A DNA stretch of 64,000 nucleotides, taken from Anastrepha obliqua. Lineage: Eukaryota > Arthropoda > Insecta > Diptera > Tephritidae. The notes beneath the pieces are model-generated. The model was not told the origin of the DNA. It searched no databases and saw only the letters and a program-made list of their open reading frames with translations. Shown piece by piece: positions 22,412 through 34,400 of the stretch (within the stretch, counting starts at the first letter, position 1; the number at the start of each line of letters is the position of its first letter). Made by a program: the position numbers and the translations under genes. The stretch is taken from positions 120,497,879 through 120,561,878 of the forward strand of contig NC_072896.1 of NCBI RefSeq assembly GCF_027943255.1, given 5' to 3'.

Positions 22412-24320
22412 AATGTTTTGATACTATTTTTGTACACTGCAGCAAGCGGCAAAAAAAAAGGTACAGTGGCTGGCCGGCGTGATTTCGTCACTTGTGGTCA
22501 CCTGAAACAGAAAAAACAAATTGCTTATTAATCAGTGTGCTTGTCGTTCTGGCGGGTAGTAAGATCAAATGATTTTGACAAAAAATATTGTAACAAAATG
22601 GCGGACTTCGTAAGAAAATTGCCTTTTTTAAGGGGGAGGTAGGGTTTAGCGCTAAAAAAAAACACTTTTTTTGTGAATTTTTTACAGAAATATGGCTTAA
22701 GATACTTTAATAAAATCAGTTACATGTTATTGTACACCTTTTCAATAAGTTCTTAAAAAATATTAATAATAAAATATTGACAAATAAGCCCATGACAGAG
22801 TTTTTTTGGAGATATGTTTTTCGAGAGGTGCTCTGCGGTGCCAATCGGCATTCGTCGTAGAATCATCTGAAACTAAAAAAGTCGAATTTTTCAGTTAAAG
22901 TATGACGTAATGCTCCCCCCTACATTAATAAAAATTTTTTTTTTCATTTTTGTAGTTTTGGTGGCAAAAAACGTAAAACGAGCATTTTTGGCGAAAAATT
23001 TCGCCATATTTGTAAGTGAAAAACAACCTTAAAAAACAAAAAATAAAAAAAAAACAGTGTAGGGGGGAGGTATTTTTGATTTAGAAAACGTGTGCCAAAT
23101 TTGAAAAGAATCGGTTGAATAGTTTCGGAGTTGTGATTGGCACCGACTTTTAAGAAGTCGTTTCGGGGAAAACGCGTTTGAAAAAATGACTCTGAGAAAT
23201 TATCGATGCTCCGCATTCGAGGTAGAGTGCCTACAAAGGCTATAACTTTGAGAGTACTGCTCCGATCCACTTAAAATTTTGACACAACATTCTTGAAATG
23301 ATTTACTATAAGATGAGTGAAGAAAAAAAATTTCGATTTTGTGACCCTACCCCCCCCCCCTTAAAGTGGAAATCGGACTAAAAAATGGAAAGTTAGGGAC
23401 GAAATAAATTAAATCTACTACCCGCCAGAACTATTGATGTGTAGAGAAACATATCTAAATTTTAGCTCAATCCGTTAGATAGAAAATTTGTTTTCACGAC
23501 GGCCATCCGGAAAAACGTTGTTTTGAGAGAAACGCGTTTAAAGTTTAAGCAATTGAGCCGCGCAAGTACGAGCCGCTCTCATGTATGTGCTATAATTTCG
23601 TCAATATTTCGAATTTCGGTCTAAAATTTGCACAGTACTACCAATATATCGCACTTTCAAAATATGTAAAAAACCGAAATTCGAAATTTTCAAAATAAGT
23701 TACCAGACAACTACCTTAAGCGATTTTGGCCAAGTTTGACAAAGCGCGCCAGTCGTTTCTTTCTCGTACTAACCGGCGTCAGTTGGACACACCGAGTGAA
23801 GTCAAACCCTTCCCCACCTGATCTTTCCAACGCAGAGAAGGCCTTTCTCTTCCTCTGCTACCACTAGCTGGTACCGCATCGACTTCTTTCAGAGCCGAAG
23901 CGTTTGTATGCATTCGGACAACATGACCCAGCCAACGAAGCCGCTGGATCTTTATTCGCTGCGCTATGTCTATGTCCTCGTAAAGCTTATGTCGTTCATT
24001 GTCTCATCGTCTGCTATACTCGCCGTCACCGACGTGCAAAGGTCCAAAAATCTTGCGCAGAATCTCTCTCTCAAACATTCCAAGGGATGCCTCATCGGAT
24101 GTTGTCATCGTCCACGCTTCTGCGCCATACGTTACGACGTAGAGTGTTAGTTTTGTTCGTCGAGAGAGGAGTTTACTACTCATTTGCCTACTTAGACCAA
24201 AGTAGCACTTGTTGGCAAGAGAGATTCTCCGTCTGATTTCAAGGCTGGCATTCTTATTGGTGTCAATGCAGATATCCTGGATTGCTTCGCCTTCTCGCTC
24301 TAAAACGGATGTTCAGGAGC

Positions 24321-24789
24321 TACCCAGAGGGTACTTGGGTGCAGCCCGGAAGTTGTGAGCTGCTTGGATCGTATGCAGAAGAATCGTTCCAAGTGAATGG
24401 CAATCAGGGACTTTCACCACTTGCGTGAACTTCTACATATGGAACCATCCTCTTCCATCATGGATTCCGATCGGCAAAAAACCGGTCTCGCTCTCTGTGC
24501 AAACATCGAAAATTGCTGATTTCTTAGCCAAGAAATCTTCTCACCACTCATTCGCTGATACCAAACAACAAGGTGTTGCCACAATATCGCAATGAGTGCA
24601 GTAACAGTAGAGTGAGTGCTTAGGCGCCTGTTTCAAGCACTTTCTTTATTGTTTATGTAGGCCATAGGATCGCTATAGATGACAGTTGAACTACTGATGT
24701 TTAACGCCAAGTCAACTACTTTTGCTTTAGAGGGTTTGGGTGGAAAGTATTATCCTTGAGAGCAATATATTATAATTATATCAGTAGGC
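24321..24789. other. unassigned, probably old repeat DNA
   Basis: Broken frames read, for example, YPEGTWVQPGSCELLGSYAE, but nothing is recognised with confidence. Confidence 0.3.
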
Positions 24790-25270
24790 GAAGATCGGTG
24801 GATAGATTAGGCTAGGTTAGCCAGGTTGCTTGTTTAACACAAGAGACTCGGTGGCCCTGAGTTCCATTGTGATATCTGCATTTGTTTTCCTTACTCTAAC
24901 TAAGGTGCTTAAACCACTTAGATCTTTTTAAGAAGGTAACTAGTCCCTCCTGTGAGACATTTTGCAAATTTCCCAGGTCCTCAAAGAAATAATCGCCAAG
25001 ATATTTGGCACGGCTTCTTTAAAGTGCAGGACATTCACAGAGGAGGTGTTGTACCGACTCTATTCTGCAGTATTCCTGCAGAAGTCATTGTGAGGTACAC
25101 CCATTCTACTGACTAGGGTGCCAATAGTGCACTGACCCGTTATAACATAACACCAATGAGAACGCTGGTAGTTGATCTGTTGAATCCAAGCAGACATTTT
25201 GTCCTTTTAAGATTCTATTTTGGCCAGAGCGCCAGTTAGTAATATCGGTGGAAATGTGAGCAAATTTTAG
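24790..25270 (-). mobile_element. non-LTR 3' end, family with copy at 40620
   Basis: Read in reverse, broken frames give ESVQHLLCECPAL then RSRAKYLGDYFFEDLGNLQN and VSQEGLVTFLKRSKWFKHL, which is the C-terminus of a non-LTR ORF2. The 3' UTR runs to about 24800 (CTAACCTAGCC in reverse). The stretch 24930-25200 is closely similar to 40630-40910, defining one family with two copies here. Stops and frameshifts make it dead. Confidence 0.75.
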
Positions 25271-25429
25271 AAAAATCTGAAAACGATCAAAATCCAGGGA
25301 AATTTCTAATTCCAAAGGCGATGTTGTTTTCTGTACGTTTATCAAACCCTTTTGATGAGCTTTGATTCTATGAAGTTTACAACATTTAGTTCAAATTTAC
25401 AAACTCACAACGCGCAGAGGTTTACATAT

Positions 25430-25690
25430 TGATCATTGCAGACTGCAAAGTCATCTGCACAGGCACAAGGTGTGGCCTAACGGCGCCTGTCTCATATGCG
25501 ATCTGTCCCCATAAATACCATCTTACCTATTTCTCGAATGCGAAGCCATATCGGGAGGACGTAAGCATCTCGGCCTAGTTAAGTGGGAAGTGAAGCACAT
25601 AGGCTCAGCACAACCCAGCGCCATCTTAGGTTCCAGTAAGTTAACGAACTGGGTTTGGATGAGTTATTGTGAATAGTAGAGGACTCAATA
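25430..25690 (+). pseudogene. non-LTR ORF2 C-terminal remnant
   Basis: The + frame reads RLHRHKVWPNGACLICDL then LFLECEAISGGRKHLGLVKW and EVKHIGSAQPSAILGSSKLT. The Cys pair and the following Leu/Trp pattern resemble the C-terminus of non-LTR ORF2 proteins of another family. One stop interrupts it. Confidence 0.55.
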
Positions 25691-25895
25691 GATCTTATGG
25701 TCTAAGTGCTAGCCTCTACCTACATATGTATCTAATTAGCTATCTACATGTTTTCAAAGAAATTGAAAATTATTTAAATAAAAACTCACCCAATAAATTT
25801 TTTAAACTTGCCATTTTTCAATTTATTTGTGCCTATTTACAGACAACTTTTTAATCTATGTATTATATTTAAAATTTCCTTTTTTTCCATTGCAG

Positions 25896-28418
25896 CGCGT
25901 CTACTATTTGTCTCTGGAATACTATATGGGTCGTTCACTCCAAAATACCATGATTAATCTTGGTATTCAGAGTGAATGTGAAGAGGCTATGTATCAGTTG
26001 GGTTTGGATATTGAGAACCTCGAGGACATGGAAGAAGATGCTGGTTTGGGTAATGGCGGCTTGGGTCGTTTGGCTGCTTGTTTCCTAGACTCTATGGCCA
26101 CTCTCGGTTTGGCTGCCTATGGCTACGGCATTCGTTATGAATACGGTATTTTCGCACAGAAGATAATGAATGGCGAGCAACAGGAGGAGCCTGATGATTG
26201 GTTGCGTTATGGCAATCCATGGGAGAAAGCACGCCCAGAATTCATGAAGCCAGTACACTTCTATGGACGTGTCATTGATACACCCGAGGGCAAGAAGTGG
26301 GTGGACACTCAAGTTGTGTATGCCATGCCATATGACAACCCCATTCCCGGTTATGGAAACAATCACGTCAATACGTTGCGCTTATGGTCGGCTAAAAGCC
26401 CCATCGATTTCAATCTGAAATTCTGTGAGTAAAATTGAATTTTTTTAGCCGGCTTAAGTGAAATTGCTATTGTAAATATTTTCCATATTTCAGTCAACGA
26501 TGGTGACTACATCCAAGCTGTGTTGGATCGTAACCTTGCTGAGAACATTTCACGTGTACTCTATCCCAATGACAACTTCTTTGAGGGTAAGGAGTTGCGT
26601 CTCAAGCAGGAATACTTCATGGTTGCCGCCACTCTCCACGATATTGTACGTCGCTACAAGACCTCCAAATTTGGTTCAAGGGAAACCGTGCGTCATCACT
26701 TTGATCACTTCCCCGATAAGGTCGCCATCCAATTGAACGATACCCATCCATCGTTGGCTATTCCCGAATTGATGCGCATTCTCATCGATGAGGAGAACTT
26801 GGATTGGGATAAGGCTTGGGATATTACTGTTCGTACCTGCGCCTACACCAACCACACCGTGTTGCCAGAAGCTTTGGAGCGCTGGCCCGTTTCAATGCTC
26901 GAATCCATTCTGCCAAGGCATCTACAAATCATCTATCATATAAATTTCTTGTTCATGGATAAAGTGGCCAAGAAATATCCAGGTGATTTTGACCGCATGC
27001 GTCGCATGTCGCTGGTAGAAGAAGATGGCGAGAAGCGTATTAACATGGCTCACGTGTCCATTGTGGGCTCTCACGCTGTAAACGGTGTGGCTGCCATCCA
27101 TTCGGAAATTTTGAAGAAGGATCTCTTCCGTGACTTCTATGAATTTGAGCCACATAAGTTCCAGAACAAGACGAATGGTATTACTCCGCGTCGTTGGTTG
27201 TTACTTTGCAACCCCGGTTTGTCCGACTTGATCGCCGAAAAGATCGGCGACGAATGGCCAGTTCATTTGGAGCAGCTTGTTGCTCTGAAGAAATGGGCCA
27301 AGGACCCCAACTTCCAACGCAATGTGGCGCGCGTGAAACAAGAGAACAAACTGAAGTTAGCTCAAATATTGGAGAAAGATTATGGCATCAAAGTGAATCC
27401 CGCCTCCATGTTCGATATTCAAGTTAAGCGTATCCACGAGTACAAACGTCAATTATTGAACTGCTTGCACATCATTACTTTGTACAATCGCATCAAGAAG
27501 GATCCCACAGCCAACTTTACACCGCGCACAATTATGATCGGTGGCAAGGCTGCTCCTGGTTACTATGTAGCCAAGCAGATCATTAAGCTTATCTGTGCTG
27601 TGGCCAATGTTGTCAACAACGATCCGATTGTGGGTGACAAGCTGAAAGTCATCTTTTTGGAGAACTACCGTGTCACCTTGGCCGAAAAGATTATGCCTGC
27701 TGCTGATCTCTCCGAGCAAATCTCCACTGCCGGCACTGAGGCATCCGGTACTGGTAACATGAAATTCCAGTTGAACGGTGCACTCACCATTGGTACCTTG
27801 GACGGCGCCAATGTCGAAATGGCTGAGGAAATGGGCAACGAGAACATTTTCATTTTCGGTATGACCGTGGAGGAAGTTGAGGCGCTTAAGAAACGTGGAT
27901 ACAACGCCTACGATTACTACAATAAGAATCCCGAGATCAGACAATGCATCGATCAAATACAGGGTGGATTCTTTAGTCCAAGCAATCCCAATGAATTCAA
28001 AAATATTGCAGATATTTTGCTGAAGTACGATCACTACTATTTGTTGGCCGATTATGATGCATACATCAAAGCACAAGAATTGGTATCGAAGACCTACCAG
28101 GTGAGAGCAGCTTTAAATCGTTATTGTTTTTTTAGCGTGGTTTTGTTGTGAATTTAGTTGCAATATGGCTACGTGTTTTTTTTTTTCAATTTATTTTTAA
28201 GGAAACGAAAAGAAATATAAACCGGCTTTCCCATTAATAAACGATTTTATTGTTTTCAGAACCAAGCCAAATGGTTGGAAATGTCCATCAACAATATCGC
28301 TTCCAGTGGTAAATTCTCATCGGATCGCACCATTGCCGAATATGCCAGAGAAATTTGGGGTGTCGAGCCCACCTGGGAGAAACTGCCCGCACCTGAGGAC
28401 ACACCAGCGGCAAAATAA
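25896..28418 (+). CDS. GlyP: glycogen phosphorylase, last three coding exons
   Basis: Releases glucose-1-phosphate from glycogen by phosphorolysis, using pyridoxal phosphate, in the cytosol. Exons are 25896-26424, 26494-28100 and 28260-28418 (TAA). All junctions are GT-AG and the phases join cleanly (AAA TTC T|TC AAC; TAC CAG|AAC). The joined product is 764 residues against about 844 for insect enzymes. It opens at [20 protein letters not shown], near residue 81 of family members. The conserved block [17 protein letters not shown] is at 26041-26095, and the cofactor lysine lies in GTGNMKF (AAA at 27762-27764). The missing N-terminus carries the start codon and the activating phosphoserine. 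No upstream exon was found in the window, so the 5' intron is either longer than the visible 25.9 kb or hides small exons. The coding sequence is intact, and the Drosophila orthologue is very similar. Confidence 0.96.
26425..26493 (+). other. GlyP intron, 69 bp
   Basis: Starts GTGAGT and ends TTTCCATATTTCAG. The short length is typical of fly introns. Confidence 0.95.
28101..28259 (+). other. GlyP last intron, 159 bp
   Basis: Starts GTGAGAGCAG and ends TTATTGTTTTCAG. The upstream frame would read 17 codons into it before a stop at 28149-28151. If retained, it would replace the last 52 residues. Confidence 0.93.
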
Positions 28419-29159
28419 ATTCATTTTGATTTTATGCTTTTGAGATTGAACTTTATTTTTATTAAAGTCCATTTATGCGGAACTGTTATTTAATTCAAAA
28501 ACAAAAGCGCACCCTTATTTTATCCATATTTCTGATATTTCATTCTAGTAAAACTAAAACCACACAAATTTTAGTGATGAGCTAAAAAAAGCAAAAGATT
28601 TGTTGATATAAAAGCGAACTTTAAACGGCCAAAGAACAAAAGGAAGTAAGTTTAAAAAATACACAAATGTCCTATAATTATACAAGTTACAACAATGATG
28701 AACTACTAATGCAACAAAAGCCTACCGTAACAGCTCAGGAAATAAACAATTTTTTTAACTCTCGCAATCGGCAAGAAAATGAACAACGTTTAAATTTACA
28801 AACATACACATATTTTAGGATATTTGATTGATATTTTTATTAACTATTATTAAAAATTAAGTCTTTTAACGAATTGTTAAACAAATACATGCATACATTT
28901 AACTCACAATTCAAGAAGCTACTAGCAACGCATGTGCGACACTAAAGAATTGTAAACATTTAATGTAAAAAATGCTTAGAGATCGTTAATAAATTTGATC
29001 CTCAAAATGGAAACTAAATATTGTTGTTGTTCCTCTGAAACATCCGTAACACATGGCATAGTGAAGCAAGAAGTCGGAAAGCCATTACTTGAAAACCACT
29101 CCAAGGGGGGCGCTCTAAATCATTCTCAGCATGCCACCTAACATATTGACCTTATGGCG
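28419..29159 (+). other. GlyP 3' UTR and downstream DNA
   Basis: Candidate polyadenylation signals are AATAAA overlapping the stop codon (28414-28419), ATTAAA at 28461-28466 and AATAAA at 28988-28993. No further gene is seen. Which site is used cannot be told from sequence. Confidence 0.5.
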
Positions 29160-30238
29160 TAAAACTTGGCGGTGAAATCCGCGAGGAGGTTGGTGGCTGC
29201 TGGAGTATTCATCTGCAGAACCTTCGGTCACAGGTGAATAGGAAAGTGGAGCTCAGGTTGCACAGACTACATGACTCCGCACTTTAGTTGGGAGAGAAGG
29301 TTTCGCACTACAATTGAAGAGGAGGGATGGCACAAAGGCATGAAGCTTGGCCATAGAACTTTTCACATCTATACAGACGGCTCCAAAACTTTAGATGGAG
29401 TGGGAGCAGGTATTTACTGCTCAAACTAGGGATAAGGCAGCCTATCAAGCTGCCAGACCACAGACTTCCAAGCGGAAGGTTTTGCTGTGGGGAAAGCCGC
29501 GGAGCTAGCCCTCACTAGAACAAGAAAGAACTCAACAATTAATATATACGTGGAGAGTCAAGCAGCAATAAAAGCAATAAGCTCATGTTGTATTAAGTCC
29601 AAAAATGTTCGACGGAGCAGGGAGGCCATAGAAAGGCTAGCCGCAAACAGTAGGCTGCATATCTATTGGGTACTTGCTCGCAAAGGCATTATGGGGAACG
29701 AAATAGTAGATGAGATAGCAAAAAGTGCTGTTAGACTACCATTTGAACCAGAGAACGACATACTAACACCGCTAAATACAAAAAACACGAAAAAGCGAGT
29801 GGACGCTAGGTGGACTAATCTGACCACATGCAAAAGAGCAAAAGTTATGTGTAGAACTAACGGCAAAAAACCGACTCAATTCATACTTACGCTCTCGCGA
29901 AAGGACTGCAGAACTATCAAAGGTATGCTGACGGGTCATAATCTACTGGCTGCACATGCGTACAAGTTAGGGATTGATAACACGGACAAATGCAGGAAAT
30001 GCACAGAGGATGTTGAGGAAACTTTAGAACACCTTCTGTGCGTTTGTCCGGCATTATCAAAAACGCGTTTAAAATGCCTGGGAGCCCCACTGTTTGAAGG
30101 TCTGGAGGACGTCTCAAAAGCGGATCTCCCAGCGCTGCTTAGATGCGTCAAAAGCGCTGACATCCTATATGATGTCTACTCTAGGTATTCATAGAGGTCG
30201 GTCTCCATCTGGTATCGCTAGTTAAATAAAGCTGCATT
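29160..30238 (+). pseudogene. non-LTR retrotransposon RNase H and C-terminus
   Basis: A nearly continuous frame begins at the RNase H motif HIYTDGSKTLDGVGAGIYCS (about 29365), has two stops near 29428-29436, then runs open to 30194. It includes the second acidic motif as ESQAAIKAIS (usually DSQAAI, so a D-to-E change), WVLARKGIMGNEIVDEIAK (usually WxxxHxGxxGNExAD; His is replaced), and the zinc-knuckle-like CRKCTEDVEETLEHLLCVCP. The reverse transcriptase is mostly lost upstream. The long intact frame suggests a fairly recent copy. The mariner at 30241 sits in its 3' UTR. Confidence 0.85.
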
Positions 30239-30240
30239 TA

Positions 30241-31480
30241 TCAGGTCAGTCCATAAGTTCGTGCGTATTTTACCCATAATTTCACTTTTGTACGATTTTT
30301 GCACACAAAAAACTATTCGTGGAATACAACAGAACTATTTATATTTTCTTTGATATATTTTGCATTCAACAAGTGATTTTAATCGCGGATAGAAGCACCT
30401 GTTGTTAAAAAATAATTGGAATCTTCGAACGCGTATAAGAGGCATATTTTGTAATATATATTTTTTTATAAAAGTGGTAAAAATGCAACAACTGCTCCTG
30501 CAGAAATAAACACTGTTCACGGAGAGCATACCGTGAGTGTAAGGACTGCACAAAAGTGGTTTTCAAAATTTCGAAGTGGCAACTGCAACGTGGAGGATGC
30601 CCCGCGCGCTGGCCTTCCTGAAGTCTCTAACTCCGACGCCTTGCTCGAACTCGTGGAAGCTGAGCCAAATTCGACAGTCGATATGCTAGCTCAGAGGTTA
30701 AATTCATCGCATGGAACAGTTCACAGGCACCTGGTTCAGTTGGGTAAGGTTTCAAAGCTGGGAAAATGGGTTCCGCATAGACCTTCAGCAGAGAGTGAAT
30801 GTGTGTTCTCAGCTGCTGCAACGGCTGGAAAATGCAAGTTTTTTGAACCGTATCGTTACTGGTGATGAAAAATCGGTCCTTTACAATAATCCTGTTCGCA
30901 AACGCCAATGGTTGGATAAAGATGTAACAACCATAACCGACCCCTAGAGATGGCCTTCACCCCAAGAACATTCTCCTGTCTATTTGGAGGGATATGACCG
31001 GTATTGTTTATTATGAACTTCTGGAACCAAACCAAACGATAATTGCTGATTATTGTTCCCATCAGCTATCAAACCTGAATGAGGCACTTAACAAAAATCG
31101 ACCGTCTTTAGGGAATAGACGCAAAGTTTTGTTTCACCACGACAACGCAAGACCTCATACCGCAAGGCAAACATTAGGCAAGCTGAACAAGCTCGGATGG
31201 AGCTAATGCCGCATCGACCATACTCTCCGGATATTGCACCTTGCATATGAGTAACAAGAACTACTCCACAAAAGAAGCTATAAAAAGCGATATCGAAGGG
31301 TATTTTGGCTCCAAGGACAAACCATTTTTTGAGCAGGGAACTAAAAATTTGCCTAAACGTTGGGAAGACATTGTAAATAATGAAGAAAAATAAATTATTG
31401 ATTAATAAATACTTTAAACATCTTTTTTATTAATTTTAAAACCACCTTTAAAAGACGCACGAACTTATGGACTGACCTGA
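30241..31480 (+). mobile_element. mariner with intact ends, mutated transposase
   Basis: A 1240-bp element with 25-bp ends (TCAGGTCAGTCCATAAGTTC + GTGCG) that look identical and are flanked by TA. + frames encode a mellifera-type mariner transposase: SVRTAQKWFSKFRSGNCNVE, then LLELVEAEPNSTVDMLAQRL, then RIVTGDEKSVLYNN (first Asp), VLFHHDNARPHTARQT (second Asp), then PYSPDIAPC, where a deletion of about 30 bases removes the third catalytic Asp, and finally EDIVNNEEK. Frameshifts lie near 30790 and 30945. The intact ends suggest it could still be mobilised in trans. Confidence 0.9.
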
Positions 31481-31482
31481 TA

Positions 31483-32950
31483 GAATATTGAGATATTGGA
31501 AACTTCGCCGCACTTCAAACGCTTCAAGCAAGGCTGTCATTTGGTCTCATTTCATATATATATTTCAGTATTGTGCTGTTCATTTTTTACAGTTATCGGG
31601 GCCAAGCAAGCACAGTCAGCCTGCACCTTAGCGCCTGTAGCTCTTGCTTCGGAATTCCAGCTATTCACCCCCTGTCGCTGGTTTCTGGCGCATGCGCGCA
31701 CTCCTTCTATAGCAGCATCAATCTCGTTATTTAATAGCAACATCTCATATTTTCAAGCAACGTTACTTTTTCAATCATTTCCGTTCATTCGAGTAAAACA
31801 ACTATTTTCACATTCAAAATAAAGGACATTTATTATTTTATTCAAACCCAAATAAATCTTTGTCATTGGCTACGCAATATACTCATACACTTTTGATTAA
31901 TTCTAATTTATTGCAAACATTTTTATGTTAATGCACGTACAATATATAATAAATACAATATCAGCAAGTAAAAGAAGAAAAAACGTGTCAATATCCCTTG
32001 AACTTTCTCCAATTTATTTTATATTTATACAATAATAAAGGCATTGTTTGATGTTAATTGGTAATTACCGATTTGTGGTTTTTGTTGTTGTTGTCTTTTT
32101 TGGTTTAGCTCTATACTTGGTATATATGCGCTATGTAAAACATACAAAATTTTCAATTACAAATATTTGTAATTCGCGATTTTTTACAAAAGAAAAAAAT
32201 ATCTTTAGAGTATATGAACATTTTAAAAATTTATATTTGTGTTTTTTGCTTTGTTTTTGATATTTGCAAGTCCTGTATTCATTATTTTTAAGTGACTACA
32301 TTTATAGTAATTTTAATGCAAAAATGCTGCTTCCAAAATTTTTGAATAAATATAAATTTAAAATTGTATATACGAGTATGCCAAGGATTTGGGCGATTTA
32401 ATTTTTTATTTTTGTTGTTGTTGCTGTTATTTTTTGCATGCGTATGTATGTATATGCCAATAAATTTGACAAGAGTTTATCTTAATTTTTGATTCTTACA
32501 AAAGAGCAACATACCCAGTTGTATATTTGTTTGTTATTATTATTTTTAAATTCCAATTTTACTTAGACACGTACGTACATATATAGCGAATATTTGTTTG
32601 TTTTTATTTTTATTTTCCATGAAATTACAATTATTAGGTACACCGACATTTTTCCTATTTGTATTCGTATTTGTTTAGGGAATTGTGATAATGCAATGCA
32701 AATATGTATGTGTGTGTGTATGTGTGGAAAAAGTCTCCACTACCCTACAAGACAGCTGACTATCATATAAGCACTCATATTATCCTCATCACTATCCTCA
32801 TCCAACTACACATTTTTGTTCTAGCCATGGGAAAGTTCTGATAGTTTCCCCTTGTCGGTGTGATATTCTATCTCTCTTTTGCCAATAGCCATTTCTTATA
32901 ACTGAAAAATGTATGTACTATGCTCTAAAGGCAAGGCAACTTCTCATTTC
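31483..32950. other. AT-rich spacer, no supported gene
   Basis: No domain-bearing frame. 31600-31800 is less AT-rich and might be an old repeat. (TATG)/(TGTG) microsatellite sequence lies near 32440 and 32700-32725. Confidence 0.4.
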
Positions 32951-32959
32951 TGTTCTCAA

Positions 32960-33080
32960 CAAGTAATCAGTACTGATGGGCCAACTACTCATTTTCGTCA
33001 TCAAAAAGTAATCAGCACAAACTCCTCAATAACTCCTCATTTTCGTTAAAAAGTAATCAGACTGAGGAGTTTCGTTAAAA
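32960..33080. repeat. imperfect tandem repeat, about 45 bp x 3
   Basis: Units share AAGTAATCAG followed by a CTCCTCATTTTCGTTA-like end. Confidence 0.6.
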
Positions 33081-33104
33081 TGTTTTATTTAGAAATTATA
33101 AAAT

Positions 33105-34400
33105 TTATGTGGTGACGTGGGTGCCGATACGCGAGTGCGCCGACTGTTTGTTTGAAGACAGGAGGTACTTCGTTTTGTCCTCGTTCACCACCAAACCCAT
33201 TCGATTTGCCTCTTTATCCAGTTTGGAGAAGGCAGAACTAACAGCGCGGTTGTTAAGGCCGATGATGTCAATATCATCGGCATACGCCAGCAATTGTACG
33301 CTCTTATAAAAAATTGTGCCTGAGCGATTAAGTTCTGCGGCTCGTACGATCCTTTCCAACATCAGGTTAAAGAAGTCACACGATAGCTAGTCACCTTGTC
33401 TGAAACCTCGTTTGGTATCAAACGGCTCGTAATGGTCCTTCCCAATTCTGACGGCGCTGCTGGTGTTGAGCAACGTCATCTTGCATAGCCGTATTAGTTT
33501 TGTGGGGATACCAAATTCAGACATCGCGGCATACAAGTAAATCCTTTCCGTACTGTCGAATGCAGCTTTGAAATCGACGAAAAGATGGTGTGTGTCGATT
33601 CTCCTTTCATTGGTCTTTTTCAAGATTTGGCGTATTGTGAATATTTGGTCGATGGTAGATTTTCCAAGTCTAAAGCCACACTGATAAGGTCCAATCAGTT
33701 GGTTGACGTTGCTAGAACCTTATAGGCGATATTTACAACACTACTCCCGCGGTAATTGGCGCAAATTGCAGGATTGCCCTTCTAATGGATTGGGCAGAGC
33801 ACACTTAAATTCCAATCGGCAGACCATATTTTACATAGAAGCTGGTACATGCACCTTACCAGCTCCTCGTCGCCATGTTTGAATAGCTCAGCTGGCAGTT
33901 CGTCGGCGCCCGCGGCTTTGTTGTTCTTTAGCCGCGTTATCGCTTTTCTCACCTCGTTATGATCGGGTAGCGGAACGACAATTCCGTCGTCAACGATTGG
34001 GGCATCGGGATCTTCACATTCTCTGTGTCATGCGCAGCTGTCACTGTTTAACAGGTTCAAGAAGTGTTCCCTCCATAATTTAAGATTGCTCTGTACGTCA
34101 GTCACCAGTTCGCCGTCTTTGTTCTTACAGGAAATCGCCCCGGTCTTAAAACCTTCTGTAAGCCGCCGAACTTTCTAGTAGAATTTTCGGGCGTTGTTCC
34201 TATTGGCCAGCATCTCAAGCTCCTCGCACTCACGTATTTCGGCCTTTCGTTTATTCTTTCCGATAATACGTCTATCTTCCTTTTTTAGCTCTCTGTAGCG
34301 ATTCCACATGGCTCGCGTTGCGCCCGATCGCAGCGTGGCTCTATAGGCGGCATCCTTTCCTTTGCTATGCTTACATGAAATTGCTATTGGTAAAAGAGAG
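33105..34400 (-). pseudogene. RTE-like reverse transcriptase fragment
   Basis: The reverse strand encodes most of a non-LTR reverse transcriptase with stops: EELEMLANRNNARKFY, a NKAAGADELPAELFKHGDEE block, CANYRGSSVVNIAYKVL, YQCGFRLGKSTIDQIFTIRQ, HHLFVDFKAAFDSTERIYLY (first catalytic Asp), then QLLAYADDIDIIGLNN (the YADD active site), and LVVNEDKTKYLLSS. It stops abruptly at 33105, before the region represented at 23720-24320. An in-frame TGA/TAG or a frameshift occurs near 33390 and 33720. Endonuclease not seen. Confidence 0.88.

Larger units (their letters stand above)
21148..23715. mobile_element. 2.57-kb TTAA-flanked non-autonomous transposon
   Basis: Ends GGTAGTAGTCTGGTAACTT (left) and GGTAGTTGTCTGGTAACTT (reverse complement of the right) are bracketed by TTAA at 21144-21147 and 23716-23719. 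Taking it out rejoins the interrupted RTE tail (ACCGC-TTAA-GCGATTTT). A TTAA duplication occurs in piggyBac and Kolobok elements. The GG start fits Kolobok better than the CCC start of piggyBac. No transposase frame is seen. The interior contains a short tandem array, a duplicated segment, and copy 2 of dispersed repeat A. Confidence 0.8.
21105..24320 (-). mobile_element. RTE-like non-LTR C-terminal part, split by insertion
   Basis: The reverse strand of 23720-24320 encodes the end of an RTE-like ORF2: EIRRRISLANKCYFGLSRQM, then TLYVVTYGAEAWTMTTSDEA, then RLRWLGHVVRMHTNASALKE, then GRGRPSLRWKDQV. Its 3' tail continues at 21143-21105 and ends in a GAA microsatellite (TTC on the + strand). The two pieces are separated by the TTAA element at 21148-23715. 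The reverse transcriptase core is absent here; the piece at 33105-34400 may belong to the same family. Confidence 0.85.

Noticed and set aside
27453..28076. 207-codon reverse frame across GlyP
   Set aside because: Shadow of the conserved GlyP exon on the other strand, with no motif of its own.
31600..31800. LTR retrotransposon terminal repeat
   Set aside because: No paired LTR, primer binding site or gag/pol coding was found in the window.
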